A stretch of DNA of 64,000 nucleotides, taken from Pseudomonas lurida (GTDB taxonomy: Bacteria > Pseudomonadota > Gammaproteobacteria > Pseudomonadales > Pseudomonadaceae). A program made the translations under genes and the position numbers. Below are positions 44,978 through 52,317 of the stretch, in pieces (position 1 is the first letter of the stretch; every line of letters starts with the position of its first letter). The DNA lies in contig NZ_JAAMRE010000002.1 in the NCBI RefSeq assembly GCF_013522705.1, positions 1-64,000 on the forward strand. The letters run 5' to 3'. The notes under the pieces were generated by a model, which did not search any database, was not told the origin of the DNA, and worked only from the letters and a program-made list of their open reading frames with translations.

Positions 44978-45457
44978 TTAACGAATGCCTTCGACGAGTT
45001 CCTGGTCTTTCTCGCCACCCCACGGATCGTCCAGCAGATACTTGGCAGCGACTTCGGTGTCAGTTGGGACCAAGGTGATCTTGTAGAAAATCTCGTCGCC
45101 TTCGCAGACCTCGAAGTACAACGCATAGTCGCGCTTCTCCAGATCCAGCGTAACGTTGAATTTTTCAGACGCCGAGGCTACTTCCACCTGATTGGGGTCT
45201 GTGACATGAAATGGCACGACGATGCAGCGCTGGGCGGTTTCATCAGGGGTGAAATGGTTTGTGAGATTCAGGTTCACATTCGCGCCGAAAGCGTCTTCGG
45301 GCAGAGGGTCAAAGACAACGTAGTCGCTATGCAGGACCGCACCCTGCGCCAGGTTGACCTTGCCCCATTGACTTGACGCCTCGTCGAAGGGGCGCGAACG
45401 AAACTGGATTTGGCTGTGGGAGATCAGTAGATCCACGGATTGGGTGGTATTTTTCAT
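44978..45457 (-). CDS. ComJ/Nin-like nuclease inhibitor, predicted immunity protein
   Basis: This 159-residue protein has no signal peptide. It resembles Bacillus ComJ (Nin), the inhibitor of the nuclease NucA. Shared features are an opening DLLISHSQIQFR beta strand, the block RCIVVPFHVTDPNQVEVASASEKFNVTLDLEKRDYALYFEV-like (VPFHVT followed by a strand ending GDY/RDYAL), and small size. ATG 45457 shares one base with the stop of the upstream Rhs effector gene (TGATG), so it is translated with it, as expected of an immunity gene. The effector's C-terminal tail resembles NucA itself, which strongly supports the pairing. It is predicted to protect the producer from its own Rhs-NucA toxin. Confidence 0.85.
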   Translation of the reverse strand: MKNTTQSVDLLISHSQIQFRSRPFDEASSQWGKVNLAQGAVLHSDYVVFDPLPEDAFGANVNLNLTNHFTPDETAQRCIVVPFHVTDPNQVEVASASEKFNVTLDLEKRDYALYFEVCEGDEIFYKITLVPTDTEVAAKYLLDDPWGGEKDQELVEGIR

Positions 45458-48400
45458 CAATAAACCTCGATCTTGATTCTGGTTCCGTTGGGGAGGTCGG
45501 ACAGAGCGTTGCCAATGCTCGAGCCAGCCCCCCGATTATCACTAGGGTCGATGTACTTAACGCTTGCGCCGCTACCACCTTCCTTGAACATCGCCATCGG
45601 CCATTCGTCCCGATCCTTGCCTGTTTTGGTTTTGATGTCTTTCAGACTGAGTTTGCGATTGAGCTTAGCGGTATCACGCTGAATGGTCACAATGTAAGGG
45701 TGGCCTTTCTTGATGGCGCCTTCGATATGGCCGAATGTTTCCGGATATTCCGAGCGTTTTAAGCGTAACTTGTAGTCGTACTGCTTCGAACGCGCCTTGC
45801 TCACGGTACACCCGGCAAGGCCTAGCGGGTCCGTCCAAGTGAACGGATTCAGAACGAATGCGTACAGGTTGAACCCACCCTCCAGACCGATTGGGTCCGG
45901 GGTTGAGAATCGTCCAATGTCAGGGTCGTAATGGCGGAACAGGTTGTAATGTAAACCTGTTTCCCGATCCAGATACTGCCCTTGGAACCTTAGATTCTGC
46001 TCTTCGATGTAGTACGGCTCGCGCGTCTCCTCCAAGGTGTTGCCCCACACACGATAAGTCGCTCGCCAGATAAGGTGACCGTCAGCCTCAGTCAGCTGTT
46101 CCGGAAGGCCGTTCAGGTCGTTGTGGTAGTAGCGAATTTTTTGCAGCGGCCCGGTACCGTCTACACGGGCCATGGGCTGATAGCCTTCGTCTTCGTAGAT
46201 GTAAAGGCTGGTTTGGCTGTGTTTGTACTCCTGTAACAGGCGCAGGCCGCTCCACGTGAACCGGGTTGCCCCTAGTGGATAGTCGTTACTGCCATGCTCA
46301 GTTTTCTCAATGCGTCGGCCCAGCGGATCGTAGGTCATCCTGACCACGCTGCCATTTTCATTACGTACTTCAATCAACCGACTTTCGGCGTCGTAGGCAA
46401 AACGCTGCAAACCCCTCGCGGCGCTGCGTTTTTCGATAGTCCGACCGAACGCGTCATAGCGATAACGCTTGTCCTGATACGTCAGCAACTTGTTATGTAC
46501 CACCAACCCTGCACCGGCCTGCGGGCCGTCGAGCAGGTTGGCGGCGGCGTCGTAAGCGAAGGTTTCGCGTTGGCCGTGCAGGTTGTCCTGGCTGGCGATG
46601 ATGCGGCCGGTGGCGTCGTAGTGCAGCAACTGACGGTGTTGAGTGGCGGGTTGCTGGTCGAGTTTGCCGATCAGGTTGTCGGCGGGGTCGTATTCGAATT
46701 GTTTCTGTGCGGCTGCCGGTAGCAGCGACGGTTGGCCCGCCAGACGACGTTGACGTGCGCGCAGACGGCCGCTGCGGTCGTATTCGCTGCGGGTGCTGAG
46801 CTGGCCTTGGGTGCGCAGCACTTCGCGGTGCAGGCGGTCGCGTTCGAAGTCGCTGATCACCTGACCGTCGAGGTTGATCTGATGCAGGTGGCCGCTGCCG
46901 TAGTACAGGCGGTTGAGCCAGCGGCCGTCGGGCAGTTGGGTCTGGATCAGGTTGCCGAGTTCGTCGTAGTGGTGTTTCAGGTTACCTGCTGAGCTCTGTT
47001 CGGCAACTAGCTGGCCGAGGGCGTCGTAAGCGAAGCCCAAGGCTTGTGCATTGCCTTGTAGGTCGGTGAAAGTTACCGCTGTGAGTTGGTTCACTGCGTC
47101 GTAGCAGTAGTCGGTTCGACCATCGTCGGTGGTTTTTGCAACCAGTCGACCAACCGCGTCGCGCTCCAGCCGATGAACGATGGGGGCCGGTGGTGTTTCG
47201 GGCACTACCGCCAAGCCGTTGCCGTAAGGCGCGGGAACGGCAGTTACTGTTGTGATGTTGTCCAGCTGGTCGTAGTTGTAATGCTTGGCGCTGCCGTCGA
47301 GATCTTGTTGTTCCGTCATCCGATTCCCGGCATCCCATGCAAACCGATAACGTTCGCCGTTCTCGTTGGTCAGTGTCTGCAGGCGTCCATAGCTGTCATA
47401 GCCGAATTGAACTTGCCGACCATGGGCGTCAGTGCGCTGGCTGACCTGGCCGCGACGATTGTGCTGGTAAAGCGTGGTGTGTCCGGCCGGGTCGGTGTAA
47501 CCGACCAATTGACCGCGGATATTTCGCTGGTACTGCTCCGTACGACCGTCCGGTAGTAAGCTGCCGAGTAAACGCCCTTGGGCGTCGTAGCTGAACTGCG
47601 TACGCTCACCGAGGGCGTTGGTAATCACCTGCAAATAGCCGCGCTCGTCATAGTTGAAGCGTGTCGCGTAACCCGAGCAATCGATGTGCTCGATCAACTG
47701 TCCGAACGAATTCCAGCGCAGTTTTTTGCTTTTGCCGGTAGCGTCGATGATCTCTACTGGCTGGCCATGGGCGTCATAGCGATACTGGGTGACGTAGCCC
47801 AGCGGATCGATCGCGGCGATGCAGTTGCCACGCGGATCGTAGCGATACTGCCAGCTATTACCGGCGGCGTCGGTTTCCACCAGTGGCAATGCCCAGTGCT
47901 CCAGCCATAGGGTGGAGTCGCTGCGGCCCAGAGGGTCGGTCTCGCCGATCAGGTTGCCGGCCTCATCGTAGCTGTATTCAAAGCGACCGCCCTGGGGGTC
48001 GGTGGCGCTGAGCAACTGGCGCTCGTCATTCCACTCGAATAGCCAGGTTTGCCCGAGGTTGTCGCTGTATCGAATGATCTGGTGTTGCGTGTTCCAATGC
48101 CGCGTGCTGACGCGCTGCAAGCCGTCGGTGACGCGAGTAAGACCGGCGTTCAAGTCATAGTCGAACTGGTACGCATCGCCTTCGTCGGTCCAGTGCCGAA
48201 CAACCCGCCATTCTTGATTTTCAATCAAGGCCCACTCGTAGAAGCAGCGCAAACCAGTAGGCAACTGATGCTCCACCATGCGCCGGCCACCGTCGTAGCT
48301 GAAGCGACGCTGCACCTGTTCAGTGGCATCGCGTACCTCAACCAGGTTGCCAATGGTGTCATAGCCATAGCGCACGAGCACTTCGCGACTTTGATCGGGG

Positions 48401-49827
48401 TACAGGCGTTCGATTTGGGTCAGGCGGCTGCCGTCGCGGGCCAGCTCGATCTGTACCTGATCGAAGGTATCGCGCAGCCGTACCAGACGCCCGGCTTCGT
48501 CATAGTCCATATAAATGCGGTTATTGTTGCGGTCACCGAGCTGAATCAGGCGTAGCAGGGAGGTATTGGCCGGCGAGGGCTCGAACAGGCGGTACAGACC
48601 GTCGTCGCTTTCAATCAACAATTGCCCGTTGAGGTGCCGCCTTACGGCGAGCCCTTCACCGGAGCTGAACACTGCGCCGCCCAGGGGAATGGTGCCCATA
48701 TCAATAGGCCGCCCCTGTTCGTCGGTGTAGACCAGCGTATTGCCGCCTTCGGGATAATGCCGAAGCTCTACACACATTTCGTAGGTCACGCTCCAGCCTG
48801 GGCCGAACAGGCTACCTTGGCGTTCGTCGCGGCTGTTGTAGACGCGTTGCCACTCAATCGGCAAGATGCCCGGCAGCACAAAATCCCGATCTTCGACATC
48901 TCCCAATACTTTCGCACCCGTCGCTGCATGCACCGGGTTCGACGAGCCCATGGCTGCATTGGCCATCGCTCCCATCGCGCTGCTGACAGCCATCGAGCTC
49001 GCACTGCTGATCAACATGCAGGGCAACTTGCTGAAGAACTTGCCCTTGCCGCCCTTGAGCATCAGCAACGCCGTCACCGCCAGCCCGACGCCCGGTGTCT
49101 TGCCGCTGCGAATCTCACGCACCACCACCGAACCCCCGCCAATCGTCACGTTGGAGGAGATCAGCCCCGACGACACCACCGTCGCGTCGCACGTACTGCG
49201 GTCACCGCTGCGCACCGCCGGCTGGCCATTGATGGTGACTTTTTCCGACCCCTCGGCCAGAAACTGCGGCGGCATCGGCGGATGCTTTGTGCACGTCACC
49301 TGATCCAGCGGCTTGGGTTCGGCGCCGGGGGCGGGCGTGGCCACCGTGGGGCGCCACATCTGCGAGAAGAAACTCTCGGCCATGTCCAGGAAGCTGGCTT
49401 CCGGCTCGGGCGCGGGCTCTTCCAGCTCAGTGCCGGCGGGTGCGACGTGAGAGGTGATCGCCCCGGCGGCGCGCGCGGCCGGAATATTATTGGTCAGGGT
49501 GTTGGTGGAGCCAGTGAGGATGTTCGCCTGCACCGTGGGCGGAAACAGGGCGTTGCTGAAGCTCTCGCATAAATTCGATAAGCCTTTGTCCGCGCCGGTC
49601 TTGCTCATGGCCAGGCCGACAACCGTGCCCACCACGGCGCCCAGCAGGAAACAACCGAGCCCGCCAGTGGCCACGGTAATCCCGGTGGCGGCAACCACCG
49701 CCGCAGTCGCCACCGCCGTGATCGCGATGTTAGCCGCCACTTCCAGCACACCGCCGAGGATGTCGGCCATCATCGAGGTGTGGGAGAGCGCATCGCCCAT
49801 GCGGGCGGCCCAGAGTGCGTCAGACAT
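45457..49827 (-). CDS. T6SS Rhs effector with a C-terminal NucA/NucB nuclease domain
   Basis: This is a 1,456-residue polymorphic effector. The N-terminal 75 residues contain a hydrophobic pair (ANIAITAVATAAVVAATGITVA and GCFLLGAVVGTVVGLAM), the region bound by Eag chaperones. Residues about 180-255 are PAAR-like (KHPPMPPQFLAEGSEKVTINGQPAVRSGD, STCDATV). A DUF6531-like VEDRDFVLPG start and about 900 residues of YD/Rhs repeats follow, closing with the Rhs core motif HYDPDIGRFSTPDPIGL and DPLGLAGC. The last 116 residues form the toxin: YPETFGHIEGAIKKG, RDEWPMAMFKEGGSGASV, DPSDNRGAGS, matching secreted Bacillus nucleases NucA/NucB. It is predicted to degrade DNA of rival cells. Confidence 0.92.
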   Translation of the reverse strand: MSDALWAARMGDALSHTSMMADILGGVLEVAANIAITAVATAAVVAATGITVATGGLGCFLLGAVVGTVVGLAMSKTGADKGLSNLCESFSNALFPPTVQANILTGSTNTLTNNIPAARAAGAITSHVAPAGTELEEPAPEPEASFLDMAESFFSQMWRPTVATPAPGAEPKPLDQVTCTKHPPMPPQFLAEGSEKVTINGQPAVRSGDRSTCDATVVSSGLISSNVTIGGGSVVVREIRSGKTPGVGLAVTALLMLKGGKGKFFSKLPCMLISSASSMAVSSAMGAMANAAMGSSNPVHAATGAKVLGDVEDRDFVLPGILPIEWQRVYNSRDERQGSLFGPGWSVTYEMCVELRHYPEGGNTLVYTDEQGRPIDMGTIPLGGAVFSSGEGLAVRRHLNGQLLIESDDGLYRLFEPSPANTSLLRLIQLGDRNNNRIYMDYDEAGRLVRLRDTFDQVQIELARDGSRLTQIERLYPDQSREVLVRYGYDTIGNLVEVRDATEQVQRRFSYDGGRRMVEHQLPTGLRCFYEWALIENQEWRVVRHWTDEGDAYQFDYDLNAGLTRVTDGLQRVSTRHWNTQHQIIRYSDNLGQTWLFEWNDERQLLSATDPQGGRFEYSYDEAGNLIGETDPLGRSDSTLWLEHWALPLVETDAAGNSWQYRYDPRGNCIAAIDPLGYVTQYRYDAHGQPVEIIDATGKSKKLRWNSFGQLIEHIDCSGYATRFNYDERGYLQVITNALGERTQFSYDAQGRLLGSLLPDGRTEQYQRNIRGQLVGYTDPAGHTTLYQHNRRGQVSQRTDAHGRQVQFGYDSYGRLQTLTNENGERYRFAWDAGNRMTEQQDLDGSAKHYNYDQLDNITTVTAVPAPYGNGLAVVPETPPAPIVHRLERDAVGRLVAKTTDDGRTDYCYDAVNQLTAVTFTDLQGNAQALGFAYDALGQLVAEQSSAGNLKHHYDELGNLIQTQLPDGRWLNRLYYGSGHLHQINLDGQVISDFERDRLHREVLRTQGQLSTRSEYDRSGRLRARQRRLAGQPSLLPAAAQKQFEYDPADNLIGKLDQQPATQHRQLLHYDATGRIIASQDNLHGQRETFAYDAAANLLDGPQAGAGLVVHNKLLTYQDKRYRYDAFGRTIEKRSAARGLQRFAYDAESRLIEVRNENGSVVRMTYDPLGRRIEKTEHGSNDYPLGATRFTWSGLRLLQEYKHSQTSLYIYEDEGYQPMARVDGTGPLQKIRYYHNDLNGLPEQLTEADGHLIWRATYRVWGNTLEETREPYYIEEQNLRFQGQYLDRETGLHYNLFRHYDPDIGRFSTPDPIGLEGGFNLYAFVLNPFTWTDPLGLAGCTVSKARSKQYDYKLRLKRSEYPETFGHIEGAIKKGHPYIVTIQRDTAKLNRKLSLKDIKTKTGKDRDEWPMAMFKEGGSGASVKYIDPSDNRGAGSSIGNALSDLPNGTRIKIEVY

Positions 49828-49839
49828 GCAGGCAACTCA

Positions 49840-50274
49840 TCAGGAAATAGCGTCGAACGACAGCGAATTTTTAATCAGCGCCCAATGCGCCGCCTCGGCA
49901 TCCCCAAGCTTGTCCGCCTTCACATAACTCAAGGCGAGCATCTTGCGCGTGCCCGGTATCACCAGCGCCAGCTGATACTGGAACACCTTGTCGTTGCCCT
50001 TGTTGAACTGGCTGCGCAGCTCGATGCCTTCCACTTCCTGCGCGGCGCCCAAGCGCACGTCCACGCCCGGTTGATAGCGCAGCTCCTGCACTTGTTTTTC
50101 CAGGCGCTGGAGTTGATCGTTGAAGTTGCTGTGCAGGGTTTCGCCGTCGGCCAGCAGGCTGCGGCTGACGATCAGGGATGTGCCCAGCTCAGGGAATTTG
50201 AGGATATTGATCGTCGCGTCCTGCAGCTCGCTCGCCGGCAGTTGGAACTGGAATTCGTTGATTCGGTACGTCAT
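49840..50274 (-). CDS. EagR-type chaperone (DcrB/DUF1795 family)
   Basis: This 144-residue protein of the DcrB/DUF1795 fold opens with a MTYRINEFQFQLP strand and includes ATINILKF, SLIVSRSLLADGETLHSNFNDQLQRLEKQVQEL and QYQLALVIPGTRKMLALSYVK. Eag proteins bind the N-terminal transmembrane segments of Rhs or Tse6-like effectors and load them on VgrG; that partner is encoded 12 bases downstream. The gene sits 15 bases after vgrG. It corresponds in position to eagT6 of P. aeruginosa HSI-I. Confidence 0.9.
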   Translation of the reverse strand: MTYRINEFQFQLPASELQDATINILKFPELGTSLIVSRSLLADGETLHSNFNDQLQRLEKQVQELRYQPGVDVRLGAAQEVEGIELRSQFNKGNDKVFQYQLALVIPGTRKMLALSYVKADKLGDAEAAHWALIKNSLSFDAIS

Positions 50275-50289
50275 GGCAAACGGGTCTCG

Positions 50290-52230
50290 TCAGGAGCTTT
50301 TCGGCGCGGGGAACGCGGCTTTGATATTGGCGTCGATGCTGGCTTTCTGGCCCTGTCCATCGGGCGTGGCGCCAGGGCCGCCGCCGTTATTGAGGTGCAG
50401 CACGCCCTTGGTATTGAACTCGGCGTCGCCGCTGGCATAGAAGCTGATGTTCACGCCGGTGAGGTTGATCTGCCCGCTGGCATTCAACTCCAGGATGCTT
50501 TCGCCGCAGACCAGGCGCAGGTTTTCGCCCACCTCGATCACATAGCTCTGGCTGATGCTGTCGGTCTTGCGCTGGCCCACCGAGAGGATGTCTTCCTGCT
50601 TGACGATGCGCAGGCGGTTGTTGCCGATGGTCACCGTCTCGTTATGGCCGATGCTTTTGTTGCGGTCATGCCCGACGGAGTGGCTCTCATCCACCTCCAC
50701 CACAATGTCCTGGTTACGCTCGGCATGGATATACAACTGCTCCAACCCCTTCTTGTCCTCCATACGGATTTCATTGAAGTTGGCCGGCGTGCCGCCCTTG
50801 CTCGAACGACTTTTCATGCCGCTCTGGGTCGCGTTCTCGGGCAAGTCATAGGGCACGGTCTGCTCGGCGTTGTACACGCGGCCGGTGATGATCGGCCGGT
50901 CCGGGTCGCCTTCCAGAAAGCTCACAATCACTTCCTGGCCAATCCGTGGAATCTGCATGGAGCCCCAGTTCTTGCCGGCCCAGGATTGCGACACCCGAAT
51001 CCAGCACGAGCTGTTTTCGTTGGATTGGTCGTGACGGTCCCAATAGAAATGCACTTTCACGCGGCCGTACTGGTCGGTCCAGATCTCCTCGCCTTTGGGG
51101 CCGACCACCAGCGCGGTCTGCGGGCCTTTGACGATGGGCCGGTGAGTGGTGGCCAACGGGCGGAAGCTTTGCTGGGCATCGATGCAGGTCAGGCTGCTTT
51201 CGAACTGCGCCGAGGCCGAGCCGCCGCCGCTTTCGAGGTTTTCCTGGACGATGTAGTAGCGGATGCCAACGATCAGGTATTCGCGATTCTGGTCCTGGCG
51301 GCTGAAGCCGGTGAGGCTGAACAGGTGGCCCGATCCTAGGCCGCGTGCATTGCCGGCAAACTCGATCTGTTCGTGCAGGGTTTGCAGCGCTTCGATGCGG
51401 GTGCGCGCGTAGTGTTCGCCGTCTTCGCTTTGCACGTAGGTGCCGGGGTAGTCGTACAGCGGGTAGTCGCCGGCGGTGTGCGGGCGCGGCATGGCCGAGC
51501 GCACGTCGATGCTGGCGCTGGGGCGCTGGAAGTCATAGTCGTTGAGCTCCAGCGAGCCCGGCTGTACCTCCTGCGCCAGGTGCCAGTTATGCATGTGGTC
51601 GCGTTCGCGCTGCTGCTCGTCCTTGGGGTAGTACGGCACCGACGCGTAGCCCGGCACCGTGGTGTGGGCGCCGTAGGCGTCGGCCAGCACCAGCACATGG
51701 CGGTCCTGTTCATGGCGGAAGAAGTAGTAGATGCCTTCCTGTTCCATCAGGCGGCTGACGAAATCGAAGCTGGTCTCGCGGTACTGCACGCAGTATTCCC
51801 ACTCGCGGTACGGCCGGCTCAGGGCGTCTTCGAAGTCGGAAAAGCCCAGGTCGCGGAACACCTGCTTGATGATCTGCGGGATGCTCAGGTTCTGGAAAAT
51901 CCGGCAATCCGAGGTGCGGGTCAGCAGCCACAGCCACGGGCGCAGCGTCACCTGGTAACTGGCGAACTGGCCTTGGTCGATGTTCTGGCTGCAGCGCGCG
52001 ACGATACCGTGGAAGTGCCGCTCGCCGCCGTCCGCCAATTGCAGGCCGACGCTCATGGGTTTGCCGAGCAACTGGTTGAGGTCGATGTTGGCGTCCAGGG
52101 ACGTCAGCTGCAGCTCGTAATTGAACAGGCGGCCAAGCTCTTCACCGCCGCCCATTTCATTGAGCAGCAGCACATCCGGCCCGAGAGGGCTGGTGATCTT
52201 GGCCAGGCGTGAGGCTTGGTTGAATAGCAT
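50290..52230 (-). CDS. tssI: Type VI spike protein VgrG (TssI)
   Basis: This 646-residue VgrG has phage gp27-like and gp5-like parts: FNYELQLTSLDANIDLNQLLGKPMSVGLQ at the N terminus, YCVQYRETSFDFVSRLMEQEGIYYFFRHE near residue 150, the OB-fold WTDQYGRVKVHFYWDR...WIRVSQSWAGKNWGSMQIPRIGQEVIVSFLEGDPDRPI, and a C-terminal beta-helix rich in repeated HAERNQDIVVEVDESHSVGHDRNKSIGHNETVTIG-like units. It forms the puncturing tip and carries the PAAR-Rhs effector. It lies 88 bases after clpV, separated by a perfect REP hairpin. Confidence 0.95.
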   Translation of the reverse strand: MLFNQASRLAKITSPLGPDVLLLNEMGGGEELGRLFNYELQLTSLDANIDLNQLLGKPMSVGLQLADGGERHFHGIVARCSQNIDQGQFASYQVTLRPWLWLLTRTSDCRIFQNLSIPQIIKQVFRDLGFSDFEDALSRPYREWEYCVQYRETSFDFVSRLMEQEGIYYFFRHEQDRHVLVLADAYGAHTTVPGYASVPYYPKDEQQRERDHMHNWHLAQEVQPGSLELNDYDFQRPSASIDVRSAMPRPHTAGDYPLYDYPGTYVQSEDGEHYARTRIEALQTLHEQIEFAGNARGLGSGHLFSLTGFSRQDQNREYLIVGIRYYIVQENLESGGGSASAQFESSLTCIDAQQSFRPLATTHRPIVKGPQTALVVGPKGEEIWTDQYGRVKVHFYWDRHDQSNENSSCWIRVSQSWAGKNWGSMQIPRIGQEVIVSFLEGDPDRPIITGRVYNAEQTVPYDLPENATQSGMKSRSSKGGTPANFNEIRMEDKKGLEQLYIHAERNQDIVVEVDESHSVGHDRNKSIGHNETVTIGNNRLRIVKQEDILSVGQRKTDSISQSYVIEVGENLRLVCGESILELNASGQINLTGVNISFYASGDAEFNTKGVLHLNNGGGPGATPDGQGQKASIDANIKAAFPAPKSS

Positions 52231-52263
52231 CGAAGTACCCTAATAACTGAAGGAACCCAGTCC

Positions 52264-52297
52264 AAATGTGGGAGGGGGCTTGCCCCCTCCCACATTT
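52264..52297. repeat. Perfect REP hairpin between tssH and vgrG
   Basis: AAATGTGGGAGGGGG (52264-52278) and its perfect complement (52283-52297) enclose a CTTG loop, giving a 15-base-pair stem. It is one near-perfect palindromic REP core rather than a doublet, and the only REP in this 88-base gap. Confidence 0.9.
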
Positions 52298-52317
52298 AAA
52301 CCTTATTTCAACAGTCG

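Noticed and set aside
45460..49827. Frameshift or duplication in the Rhs gene suggested by its many repeats
   Set aside because: The reading frame is continuous through PAAR, Rhs repeats, core motif and toxin; the repeats are normal YD units.
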